64,000 bases of DNA from Streptomyces liangshanensis (GTDB lineage Bacteria > Actinomycetota > Actinomycetes > Streptomycetales > Streptomycetaceae): the NCBI RefSeq assembly GCF_011694815.1, contig NZ_CP050177.1:3213001-3277000 (forward strand), given 5' to 3'. The notes below the pieces were generated by a model that had not been told where the DNA came from, made no database searches, and saw only the letters and a program-made list of their open reading frames with translations. The position numbers and the translations under genes are program-made. Shown here in pieces: positions 41,830-49,870 of the stretch (the first letter of the stretch is position 1; every line of letters starts with the position of its first letter).

Positions 41830-42810
41830 TCACGGCACGAGAACGACGCGCCCCATGCTCCTCCGCTCTTCGAGCAGGTCATGGGCGCGCGCCGCCTCGG
41901 CCAGCGGGACCCGCGCGTGGATGACCGGCCGTACGGATCCGTCCCGTACGAAGCCCAGCAGCAGGCGCACGCCCTCCTCGGCCTCGGCGGGCCGGCTGCC
42001 CAGGAGGGTGGGCATGCTGAAGCCCATGACCTGCCGCATGCCCATCAGCGACAGGGCGGGGATCGCGGGCTGTGCGGTGTCGCCGCCCGAGGCGCCGTAG
42101 AACACGAGCCGGCCGTACGGGGCGAGCACCTTGACGTCGTCGAGGAGTTGCCGGCCGCCGACGCCGTCGAGCACGACGTCGACGCCGCCGGGTCCCGCCG
42201 CCTCGGCGACCCGCTCGGGCCAGTCGGGGTCGCGGTGGTCGACGGCGGCGTCCGCGCCGAGGGAGCGGGCGAAGTCCCGCTTGGCCGGGGAGCCCGCCGT
42301 GGCGATGACCCGGGCGGCGCCGAGCGCGCGGGCGGCCTGGACGGCGATGTGGCCGATCGCGCCGGCGCCCGCGTGGACGAGGACCGTCTCGCCCTCGGCG
42401 ACCCGGGCGGTACGGAGCAGGTGGACGGCGACCCGGCCGGTGGAGCCGAGCAGCGTGGCCTCGGCGGCGTCCAGCCCCTCGGGCAGCGGCAGGAGGTGCG
42501 CGGCGGGCGCCGCCACGTACTCCGCGTACGCGTTCCGGGCCTTCCACACGACGACCCGCTGCCCGGGTGTGAAGTCCCCCACACGGTCGCCGACCGCGAC
42601 GACCGTGCCGGCGACGTCGGTGGACGGGCAGTACGGGAGCGGCGGCGGCCCGAGCGGGAACGTGCCGAGCCTGCGCTGTACGTCGGCGTGGTCGACACCG
42701 ATCGCCTCGGCGCGGACGAGGACGTCCTCGGGGCCGTACCCGGGCCGCTCGGCCTCCTCGGTGACCAGGACCTTGGACGGGCCGTACTCGTGGTGGCGCA
42801 CGATGCGCAC
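41830..42810 (-). CDS. Quinone-oxidoreductase-like MDR enzyme
   Basis: NADPH-dependent medium-chain reductase of 326 residues, zinc-free quinone-reductase type. Seen: GVDHADVQRRLG near residue 40, GDFTPGQRVVVW, and the Rossmann segment VLVHAGAGAIGHIAVQAARALGA (in parts). It is the last gene of the minus-strand afsA unit, 86 bp after the 145-residue orphan. A role as enoyl/butenolide reductase in that pathway is inference. It could also be a stand-alone quinone reductase. Confidence 0.85.
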   Translation of the reverse strand: MRIVRHHEYGPSKVLVTEEAERPGYGPEDVLVRAEAIGVDHADVQRRLGTFPLGPPPLPYCPSTDVAGTVVAVGDRVGDFTPGQRVVVWKARNAYAEYVAAPAAHLLPLPEGLDAAEATLLGSTGRVAVHLLRTARVAEGETVLVHAGAGAIGHIAVQAARALGAARVIATAGSPAKRDFARSLGADAAVDHRDPDWPERVAEAAGPGGVDVVLDGVGGRQLLDDVKVLAPYGRLVFYGASGGDTAQPAIPALSLMGMRQVMGFSMPTLLGSRPAEAEEGVRLLLGFVRDGSVRPVIHARVPLAEAARAHDLLEERRSMGRVVLVP

Positions 42811-42896
42811 GTTGTCTCCTCACTCGGGGGCGGGGGCTCGCTCGGGCGGGGCCCGCTCGGGGCGGGGCGGCTGCACGGTTGTGGGGTCGGCCGCGC

Positions 42897-43334
42897 TCAG
42901 ATCACCGGCTGGTGCGCGGCGACCGGTGGTACGGATCTTCCCGCCTTCTCGTCGGGATCCCCGCCCACGAGCACCCTCAACCGGTCGCAGGCGTCCCACA
43001 CGTCCACGTGCAGGGTGTGCCGGGCGCAGCACTCGATCACGGTGACCCCGGCGGCGGGGTGCGTGAACACGAATCCGCCGCCGACGTCCTCGGACCGTAC
43101 CCGCAGCGGCCTGAGCCACGACTCGTAAAGGGTGCGGGCGATGTGCCGCAGCCGCCGTTCCTTGCCGGCCGCCGCCTCGGGGTCCCGCCCCACGCCGTTC
43201 GGCGTCCAGCGGTCGAGCACCTCCAGGTCCTGGCGGGTGATGCCGGTACGCGGGGTGCAGTCGATCAGGACGACGGGGCCCGCGGGGGTGGTCCCCCCGG
43301 CCCCGCCGTCCCGGTGCACGTCGTTGTGCTCCAT
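42897..43334 (-). CDS. Uncharacterised 145-residue protein in the afsA unit
   Basis: I do not recognise the family. The protein is soluble, with VVLIDCTPRTGITRQDLEVLDRW near the start, a central helical stretch LRHIARTLYESWLRPL, and GGGFVFTHPAAGVTVIECCARHTLHVDVWDACDRL (in parts). The Cys/His-rich segment ECCARHTLHVDVWDAC could hold a metal or be catalytic. It starts 16 bp after the ketoreductase stop on the same strand, so it is probably co-transcribed. Confidence 0.7.
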   Translation of the reverse strand: MEHNDVHRDGGAGGTTPAGPVVLIDCTPRTGITRQDLEVLDRWTPNGVGRDPEAAAGKERRLRHIARTLYESWLRPLRVRSEDVGGGFVFTHPAAGVTVIECCARHTLHVDVWDACDRLRVLVGGDPDEKAGRSVPPVAAHQPVI

Positions 43335-43350
43335 GGTGGGAACCGACCGT

Positions 43351-44055
43351 TCAGTGGCCCATGCCGATGCCGCCGCTCACCGGCACGACGGCCCCGGTGA
43401 CGAACGACGCGGCGTCACTCGCCAGGAACCGTACGACCGCCGCCACCTCGTCGGCGGTCCCGGTGCGCCGCAGCGGGGTGTTGCCGATCAGCTCGGCGCG
43501 GCGCCCGTCGGTGATGTGCTCGATCATGTCGGTCTCGATCAGCCCCGGGGTGACGACGTTGGAGGTGATCTTCCGGGCGCCCAGCTCCCAGGCGAGGGAG
43601 CGGGCGAGGCCCACGAGGGCGCTCTTGGACGCCGCGTAGTTGGTCTGTCCCGGCGAGCCGAGCGTGCCCATCACGGAGGACATGAACACCAGCCGCCCCC
43701 AGCGCTTCCTGAGCATCCCGCCGGTGGCGTGCTTGGCGAGCCGGAAGGCGCCGAGGACGTTGGTGTCGATGACGTCCCGGAAGTCCTTCTCGCTCATCAT
43801 CGGCAGGAGCCCGTCCCGGGTGATGCCCGCGTTGGCGACCAGCACCTCCACGGGTCCGTACTGGGCCTCCACGTCGGCGACGGCCCGCTTGACGGACTCC
43901 TCCTCGGTGACGTCGCAGGCGACCCCGAACAGGCCGGGCGGCGGGGCGCCGGTGCGGTAGGTGACGGCCACCTTGTCGCCCGCGTCGGCGAACGACCGCG
44001 CCACGGCGAGACCGATGCCCCGGTTGCCCCCGCTGATCAGAACGGTGCGGCTCAT
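43351..44055 (-). CDS. 3-oxoacyl-ACP reductase-like SDR (FabG type)
   Basis: NADPH-dependent ketoreductase of 234 residues. SGGNRGIGLAVA is the cofactor loop, NAGI the structural motif, and S-N12-YAASK the catalytic Ser/Tyr/Lys set. ATG 44055 overlaps the stop of the HAD gene. Among AfsA-associated pathways such reductases reduce the ketone of the butenolide or butyrolactone side chain; here it could also serve the PKS encoded divergently. Confidence 0.92.
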   Translation of the reverse strand: MSRTVLISGGNRGIGLAVARSFADAGDKVAVTYRTGAPPPGLFGVACDVTEEESVKRAVADVEAQYGPVEVLVANAGITRDGLLPMMSEKDFRDVIDTNVLGAFRLAKHATGGMLRKRWGRLVFMSSVMGTLGSPGQTNYAASKSALVGLARSLAWELGARKITSNVVTPGLIETDMIEHITDGRRAELIGNTPLRRTGTADEVAAVVRFLASDAASFVTGAVVPVSGGIGMGH

Positions 44056-44696
44056 GCCAGTTCCTTTCGCAGTACGCGGACGGCATCCGCGGTGTCGGTG
44101 AAGTGCAGCCCGTGCCAGCCGGCCAGGACCGCTCCCTCGCAGTTCTCCGCCAGGTCGTCGGCGAGCAGGCTCCGCGCGGCGGGAATGCCCGAGCGCCGTA
44201 CGGCGAGGTCGAAGATCTCCCGGTCGGGTTTGCGGCAGCCCGTCTCGAACGACATCACCAGGTCGTCGAAGAGGCCGGGGTCGACCATCTGCCGCCAGTA
44301 CGGGTCCCAGCCGGGCGGCATGTTGGAGAGCAGGCCGACGAAGACGCCCTCGGCGCGGATCCGCTCCAGCTCGTCGATCCACGGCCGGTTGACGCGCCGG
44401 TCGGCGAACCACCGTTCGGCGAAGCCCGACATGTCGGCGCGGATCCCGAACTGGTCGAGGAGCGCCGCCTCGACCTGCCTGCCCCACTCGTCCTCGGCCA
44501 CGAGCGGGGTGTCCAGCGGCGCCATCGAGCTGGTGCCGTACCGCCGGCCGACCGTGCGCATCGCCGCGTGCAGCGCGGCGGGCTCCAGGCCCATGGGGCG
44601 GCAGAAGGAGTCGACGGCCCAGGGCAGCGGCGGGGTGAGGACGCCGCGGAAGTCGGTCCAGACGGCGCGGACGCCGTCCTTCGCCGCGTCCGTCAT
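44052..44696 (-). CDS. HAD-superfamily hydrolase
   Basis: A 214-residue HAD protein with a helical cap. Motif I is WTDFRGVLTPP: the nucleophile Asp15 is present, but the usual second Asp (DxD) is Arg. Motif II is LLSNMP, and motif IV lies in LLADDLAENCEGA. This resembles the epoxide-hydrolase N-domain/haloacid subgroup more than classical phosphatases. Phosphatases of HAD type dephosphorylate butenolide phosphates in AfsA pathways, which suggests the role. Overlaps afsA-like and SDR genes by ATGA. Confidence 0.88.
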   Translation of the reverse strand: MTDAAKDGVRAVWTDFRGVLTPPLPWAVDSFCRPMGLEPAALHAAMRTVGRRYGTSSMAPLDTPLVAEDEWGRQVEAALLDQFGIRADMSGFAERWFADRRVNRPWIDELERIRAEGVFVGLLSNMPPGWDPYWRQMVDPGLFDDLVMSFETGCRKPDREIFDLAVRRSGIPAARSLLADDLAENCEGAVLAGWHGLHFTDTADAVRVLRKELA

Positions 44697-45709
44697 GCCT
44701 TCGCCTCCTCGTACAGCCGTACCGACGCCGTGGCCACGCTGCGGCCCGCCTGCCGGAACGCGACGTCGACGGTGTCCTCGCCGGCGGCGGGCATCCCGGC
44801 GCTCAGCACGACGGGCGCGTCGAGCTCCGCGAAGCGCAGGAACGCGGCGTTCATGCCCAGCACATGGGTGGCCGACAGCTGCCGGCCGCTCCAGAACGCG
44901 GCCAGGAGCGCCAGTTGCCGGGCGCCCTCCAGCAGGGTCATGGCGGGGAAGTGGTCGTACTGGTGGTCGAAGAGGCTGCGGTTGTCGAAGTCCGGCAGCA
45001 GCCGGGCCGTCAGGCGCCCCGAGTCGAAGACCGGTTCCGCCAGGACGACGTTGCCCGGTGACGTACGGCCGACCTGGGCCGGGGCGAGAATGCCCGAGCG
45101 GTCGGGCCGGGGCACCTCGCGGGTGGAGGGGGCGACGCCGCCGCGCTGGTAGGTGCGCAGGGACTCGTACTCGTGCTTCGTCATGGCGCTGACCCGCATG
45201 GACGAGACGCCTACGGCCGCCCCGTTGAAGGTCAGCTCCTGCTCGACGCCGACCTGCCGGACCCGGCCGCCCTTCATCCGTACCGCCGGGTACTCGGTGA
45301 GGAGCTGGAGCTCGCCGGGGTCGCCGCCCGTCCGCAGCGCCTCGGGGTTGCGCAGCTGCACCGACACCTCGTTGACGAGGAACGACGTGTCCATCGCGAT
45401 GTCGAGGAAGGTGTGGCCCCCGCAGACGGCCGCCTGCCGGCACGCCTCCAGGACCAGCAGGACGTCGGTGAGGGCGCCGTGCTGGATGTGGTCGTTGTAG
45501 TAGCTGTGCGACAGCGGCGTCTGGGCGCCCGCGAGGTAGACGGACTCGCCGATCTGGCGGGTGTCGGTCACGAACACCTCGGCCACGGCGGCCCGGTGGA
45601 CCAGGTGGCGGTCGACGGTGTGGGCGAAGCGTATGTGGAAGGGCGGTTCGGCGAGCGTGCCGACTGCGTTCTCGGACATGGGCGGTCTCGGTCTCTCTTC
45701 GTCCGTCAT
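44693..45709 (-). CDS. AfsA-family gamma-butyrolactone/butenolide-forming enzyme
   Basis: Two-hotdog-domain protein of 338 residues (or 328 if ATG 45679 is used). AfsA-type enzymes esterify dihydroxyacetone phosphate with a beta-ketoacyl group, which then closes to a butenolide phosphate. Hallmarks: VHRAAVAEVFVTD near the N-terminus, HSYYNDHIQHGALTDVLLVLEACRQAA (in parts), and in the second half FDHQYDHFPAMTLLEGARQLALLAA (in parts). It is translationally coupled to the membrane-protein and HAD genes. No cognate ArpA/ScbR-type receptor gene is adjacent. Confidence 0.93.
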   Translation of the reverse strand: MTDEERPRPPMSENAVGTLAEPPFHIRFAHTVDRHLVHRAAVAEVFVTDTRQIGESVYLAGAQTPLSHSYYNDHIQHGALTDVLLVLEACRQAAVCGGHTFLDIAMDTSFLVNEVSVQLRNPEALRTGGDPGELQLLTEYPAVRMKGGRVRQVGVEQELTFNGAAVGVSSMRVSAMTKHEYESLRTYQRGGVAPSTREVPRPDRSGILAPAQVGRTSPGNVVLAEPVFDSGRLTARLLPDFDNRSLFDHQYDHFPAMTLLEGARQLALLAAFWSGRQLSATHVLGMNAAFLRFAELDAPVVLSAGMPAAGEDTVDVAFRQAGRSVATASVRLYEEAKA

Positions 45710-46863
45710 GGATGTCGCACGGCGGAGGCGGGCACTCGCGGGGCGCCCGGGCGGGGTGCGCCGCGCAGGACGACCGCCGTGGCGGCGGCGACCGCCAGGA
45801 CGAGCGCTCCCAGGGCGCCGAGGGTCACGGCGTCGGGGTGGACGAGCGACTGGCCGCGCAGGGCCTGCCAGGTGACCAGGGCGAGCAGGCCGGTCCAGGC
45901 GCCCCCGGTGACGAGGACGAGGCGGGCCTGGACCCCCTCGTCGGCGAGGGCCGTTCCGGGGCCCGCTCCCTTGTCGGCCCCGCCGGCCTCGTCACCCGCC
46001 TCGTCGGCGCGGGTGGTACGGCGCCGGCCGGCCAGGGCCAGGGCGGCGCCGGCCAGAGGGATCACCTGGAGCGCGTGGATGCCGACGAAGTGCGGGATCC
46101 GCAGGTCGCCGCCGACCGTGCTCCAGTTGGTGAGCGGCATGCCGGGACCGCCGTCGTCCACGCCGACGTTGTGGGCGCCCACGAGGGTGGGCAGCCCGGC
46201 GTCGACGGCGCGCTGCTGCTCGGGGGTGGGGATGTTCATCAGGAAGCCGAGGGACATGCCGACCACCGCGAGCACCAGCCCGAGCCGTACCGCCAGGCGC
46301 AGCGGCCGCGCCAGCGACCGGTCGCGCAGCACCACCACGGCGGCCACGAAGTTGGAGGTCCACAGGACGACCACCGCGACGGTCATGCTGTTCATGAACG
46401 CGGTGTTCGTCGGGGTGAGGGTGTTGAAGTGGCTGTACGTGCCCCGCCACGCCTGTACGGAGATGATCACGGCCTCGGCGAGGGAGCTGACGGCGATCAG
46501 GGTCCCCGCCCACCACGCCGTGCGCGGGTGGCGGCGGATCCGGGGCAGCAGCCAGGCCAGGGTGGCGCTGTAGACGGCGAGCGAGAACGCGAAGTGGAGC
46601 GGTTTCAGCCAGATCGGGGCGCCGTTGAGGATCCGGTCGTCGGCGGCGAGACCGACGAGGGTGGCCAGGCTCAGCACGCCCATGGACACGGAAAAGGTGG
46701 TCAGCGGTCCGTGCAGCGGAGGGAGCCGGACGCCTTTGCCCGTCCCGTGGTCGGTATGACCGCTGCGACCGGTGGGGAAATTGTTTTCCTTTACTGCCAC
46801 GCCCTGCGGACCACCGGGTATTTCGGGCTCCGTTCCGGCGCTTCCCCTGCTTGTCGAGGACAT
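45706..46863 (-). CDS. Uncharacterised multi-pass membrane protein leading the afsA unit
   Basis: A 385-residue protein with about eight hydrophobic helices, starting FSVSMGVLSLATLVGLAA and LHFAFSLAVYSATLAWLLP. A conserved-looking loop reads PIWLKPLHF. The first 60 residues are polar. I do not recognise the family; transport, sensing or a membrane enzyme are all possible. ATG 46863 follows AAAGGGAG; longer frames are unsupported. Its stop overlaps the AfsA start. Confidence 0.8.
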   Translation of the reverse strand: MSSTSRGSAGTEPEIPGGPQGVAVKENNFPTGRSGHTDHGTGKGVRLPPLHGPLTTFSVSMGVLSLATLVGLAADDRILNGAPIWLKPLHFAFSLAVYSATLAWLLPRIRRHPRTAWWAGTLIAVSSLAEAVIISVQAWRGTYSHFNTLTPTNTAFMNSMTVAVVVLWTSNFVAAVVVLRDRSLARPLRLAVRLGLVLAVVGMSLGFLMNIPTPEQQRAVDAGLPTLVGAHNVGVDDGGPGMPLTNWSTVGGDLRIPHFVGIHALQVIPLAGAALALAGRRRTTRADEAGDEAGGADKGAGPGTALADEGVQARLVLVTGGAWTGLLALVTWQALRGQSLVHPDAVTLGALGALVLAVAAATAVVLRGAPRPGAPRVPASAVRHP

Positions 46864-47191
46864 CGTTCTCCCTTTCCAGGATTCTGTTCCGCGGATTCCC
46901 TTTCTCCGCCGCGCACGGACATACGTACGGACGCTCGCGGGAATCAGCATGCTGAGGCGCCGGTCCGCTCCTCAACGGCCGTACCACCAACAGATTCCGC
47001 ACTGCCTCGAAAGTGACATCGGGCGGTGTCCCGGAAGAGGCACGGGGGGTACGCCCGACGAACCCGCCCGCTACCGCCTGGGGAACAGCGCGCGGCGCCT
47101 TGGGAGCAAAACCCTTCTCGCGGCCGCCGCCACCTGCCTAATTTCCTTCTGCGGCCGGTGAAATACGCCGGCGGCGAGAGGGGGATCCACC
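46864..47191. other. Divergent promoter region of the AfsA and ketosynthase operons
   Basis: 328 bases between two divergent operons. It contains GGACATACGTACGGACG (46916-46932), partly palindromic and loosely like butyrolactone-receptor sites, and pyrimidine-rich runs near both ends. No clear -35/-10 pair or coding frame was identified. It is the natural place for co-regulation of the two operons. Confidence 0.4.
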
Positions 47192-47473
47192 ATGTCTCAG
47201 AAGGCTGTGACGCTGTCGTCCGACGAAATCCTCGCGCGGGTCCGGGTCATCGTCGCGGAGGAGCTGGAGCTGGAGGACGAGCCGGCGGCCGTCGACCCGT
47301 CCGCGCGCTTCGTCGAGGACTTCGACGCGGACTCGCTGGCACTGATCCAGATCCTCGCCCGGATCGACAAGGAACTGACGATATCCGTGCCGGTCGAGGA
47401 GGCCGAGAACCTCGTCGACCTGCGGACCCTCGCGGACCACGTCATCGCGCTCGCCGGGGCCGAGCGTGTCTGA
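47192..47473 (+). CDS. Acyl carrier protein of the type II PKS-like cluster
   Basis: A 93-residue ACP. The phosphopantetheine attachment Ser48 lies in FDADSLALIQIL, and the rest is helical and acidic. GAGAGGGGG precedes ATG 47192. It overlaps the ketosynthase start by 8 bp. The DSL motif and a dedicated PPTase downstream show it is meant for a specialised pathway rather than primary fatty acid synthesis, which is inference. Confidence 0.95.
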   Translation: MSQKAVTLSSDEILARVRVIVAEELELEDEPAAVDPSARFVEDFDADSLALIQILARIDKELTISVPVEEAENLVDLRTLADHVIALAGAERV

Positions 47474-48689
47474 CCTCGGCCCCCGACGTGTCGTGGTGAC
47501 CGGGCTCGGCGCGGTGAGCAGTCTCGGCAAGGACGCCGAGACGCTCGCCGCGGCCGTACGGGAGGGCCGCAGCGGCATCTCCCCGGCCCGCTCCTTCGAC
47601 ACCACCGGCTTCCCCCAGGTGATGGCCGGCGAGGTACCCGACTTCGACCCGCGCGCCTCCCTGCGCACGCTCGACCCCGGGCGCTGGGGCAGGTCCGCGC
47701 TGCTGGCCGCCGCCGCGGCCGCCCAGGCCGTCACCGACGCCGGCCTGGACCGTGCCGAACTCTCCCGTGCGCGTGCCGGATCCGCGATGGGAACCACCAG
47801 CGGGGAAGCGCCCGTGGTGGACCGGCTCACCCGGCAGTGGGTCGGCGAGGGCCTCAAGAGCCTCGACCCCGGACTGGTCGCGCAGGTACCGGCCGGCCGT
47901 ATCGCCGCCGCCGTCAACACCGAACTCGGCCTGACCGGCGAGGCCCAGACCATCCCCACCGCCTGCTCGGCCAGCAACTACGCGATCGGCTACGCCGCCG
48001 ACCTGGTCAGCACCGGCGAGGCCGACTACATGCTCGCGGGCGGCGCCGACTCGGTGAACCGCTACACGCACGCCGGCTTCCTGCGGCTCGGCGCCCTCGC
48101 CGAAGAGGTCTGCCGCCCCTTCGACAAGGACCGCGACGGCATCATCACCGCCGAGGGCGGCGTCGCCCTGCTCCTCGAACCCCTGGACCGCGCCCTGGCA
48201 CGCGGCGCCCGCGTCTACGCCGAGGTCCTCGGCTACGGGCTGAGCTGCGACGCCAAGCACATGGTCCACCCCGACTCCGGCAGCGTCGCCGAGTGCGTCC
48301 GCAGGGCCCACCGCAGCGCCGGGATCACCCCCGACCAGGTGGACTACATCTGCGCGCACGGGACGGGCACGCCCACCAACGACCTCACCGAAGTCGCCGC
48401 CGTACGCGAGGTGTTCGGCGACCGGCTGCCTCCGATCAGCTCCATCAAGTCGATGCTCGGCCACACCATGGGCGCCGCCAGCGGCTTCGGCGCGCTCCTC
48501 TGCTGCAAGGCCATCGAGCAGGGCTTCCTGCCGCCCACGGCGAACCTGCGCGAGGTCGACGCCGCCCTCGGCCCCGGCCTGGACCCCGTGCCCAACACGG
48601 CGCGCCCCGCAGAGGTCCGCATCGCCCAGAACCACGGCTTCGCCTTCGGCGGCAACAACGCGATCACCATCCTGGGGAGGGTGTCATGA
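47466..48689 (+). CDS. Beta-ketoacyl-ACP synthase (KS alpha, FabF type)
   Basis: Condensing enzyme of 407 residues. The full catalytic set is present: Cys167 in TACSASNYA, His298 in CAHGTGTPTND and His333 in SMLGHTMGAA. The C-terminal loop reads NHGFAFGGNNA, where many FabF proteins have NSFGFGG. GTG 47466 overlaps the ACP end. It should pair with the product of the next gene, with which it is coupled. Confidence 0.94.
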   Translation: MSDLGPRRVVVTGLGAVSSLGKDAETLAAAVREGRSGISPARSFDTTGFPQVMAGEVPDFDPRASLRTLDPGRWGRSALLAAAAAAQAVTDAGLDRAELSRARAGSAMGTTSGEAPVVDRLTRQWVGEGLKSLDPGLVAQVPAGRIAAAVNTELGLTGEAQTIPTACSASNYAIGYAADLVSTGEADYMLAGGADSVNRYTHAGFLRLGALAEEVCRPFDKDRDGIITAEGGVALLLEPLDRALARGARVYAEVLGYGLSCDAKHMVHPDSGSVAECVRRAHRSAGITPDQVDYICAHGTGTPTNDLTEVAAVREVFGDRLPPISSIKSMLGHTMGAASGFGALLCCKAIEQGFLPPTANLREVDAALGPGLDPVPNTARPAEVRIAQNHGFAFGGNNAITILGRVS

Positions 48690-49870
48690 CGATCTCCACC
48701 ACCACCGCCCCTCTCTCGTCCGCCGCGCCCGGCCCGTCCACCGGTACGCTCCCCCGCGTCCGGCCCCTCGCGATCACCGCGCTCGGCGTCATCTCCCCCG
48801 CGGGTGTCGGCCTGGAGGCCCTCGCCGACGCGCTGGCCGGCGCCACCGCGCCCTGCGCCGACCCGGCGCAGCTGCCCCTCGGGCCCTCGGAGCCCGACGG
48901 GCTGCCCGACAACATCAGGGTGGTGCCGGACTTCCGGCTCGCCGACCACGTGGGCCGCAGGAAGACCCGCCACCTCGACCGCACCACCGGTCTCGGACTC
49001 GCCGCGTGCGCCCTCCTGCGCGCCGCGGCGGGTCCGCCCCCCGGCGAGGACGCCGACCCGGCGTGGGACAGCACCGGGGTGGTGCTCGGCTCCACCTCGG
49101 GCAGTGTCCGCAGCAGCAGCGAGTTCGCCCGGGACACCCACGTCCACGACCGGCCCTACCTGGTCGACGCGGCGGCCTTCCCCAACACGGTGATGAACTC
49201 CTGCACCGGCCAGATCGCCATCTGGAACGGGCTCCACGGCATCAACGCCACCCTCTCCGGCGGCACGACCGCGACCCTGGCCGCCTTCCGGTACGCCCGC
49301 AACGCCCTGGACCGCGGCCACGCCGACCGGCTGCTGGTCGGCGGCGTCGAGGAGCTGTGCCCGCAAACCGCCTGGGGCTGGGCCGCGTCCGGCGCGCTCG
49401 CGCAGGGCTTCCCCGTCGGAGAGGGCTGCGCCCTGTTCGCCGTCCAGGACGCCGCGCGGGCCCGCGAGGACGGCGCCCCCGTCCTCGCCGAACTCCTCGC
49501 GAGCGAGACGGCGTTCTCCCCGGAGGGCGTACGTCCCGGGGTGGGCGCGGTCCTCGCCGACTGCGTCACCCGCGCCCTGGAGCGCGCCGGGGTCGACCCC
49601 GCCGACGTCGGCGCGGTCTCCCTCGGGGCCACCGGCCTCGTCGGGTTCGAGGAGGCGGAGCGCCGCGCGGTGCGCCGGGCCCTCGGCGGCCGGACGGTCA
49701 CCGAGATCCGCGTCAAGGAGGTCACGGGCGAGGCGTACAGCGCGGACGGCGCGTTCCAGCTCGCCGCCGTCCTCGCCCGTACCGCTCCCGGACAGCTCTC
49801 CCTCGTCACCGGGATCGGCCAGGACGGCCACGTGGCCTGCCTCGTCGTACGGACCGGGGAGGGCGCGTGA
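48686..49870 (+). CDS. Chain-length-factor-like ketosynthase partner (KS beta)
   Basis: A 394-residue thiolase-fold protein. Cys173 remains in MNSCTGQIA, but the two catalytic His are gone: the HGTGT position reads LGATGLVGF and the GHT position reads VTGEAYSADGA. It is therefore expected to be a partner rather than a full synthase. Classical aromatic CLFs have Gln in place of Cys, so this one differs. ATGA overlap with KS alpha fixes the start and indicates 1:1 synthesis. Confidence 0.9.
   Translation: MTISTTTAPLSSAAPGPSTGTLPRVRPLAITALGVISPAGVGLEALADALAGATAPCADPAQLPLGPSEPDGLPDNIRVVPDFRLADHVGRRKTRHLDRTTGLGLAACALLRAAAGPPPGEDADPAWDSTGVVLGSTSGSVRSSSEFARDTHVHDRPYLVDAAAFPNTVMNSCTGQIAIWNGLHGINATLSGGTTATLAAFRYARNALDRGHADRLLVGGVEELCPQTAWGWAASGALAQGFPVGEGCALFAVQDAARAREDGAPVLAELLASETAFSPEGVRPGVGAVLADCVTRALERAGVDPADVGAVSLGATGLVGFEEAERRAVRRALGGRTVTEIRVKEVTGEAYSADGAFQLAAVLARTAPGQLSLVTGIGQDGHVACLVVRTGEGA

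Noticed and set aside
42897..43334. S-adenosylmethionine decarboxylase-like protein
   Set aside because: The segment around ARHTLHVDVWDACD only vaguely recalls that family; the processing Ser and other core motifs are not visible.
46916..46932. Butyrolactone-receptor (ARE-like) site
   Set aside because: The GGACATACGTACGGACG sequence is only loosely palindromic and does not match a known receptor consensus well enough to call.
48686..49870. A second fully active ketosynthase
   Set aside because: Both catalytic His motifs are missing, so it is called as a CLF-like partner.
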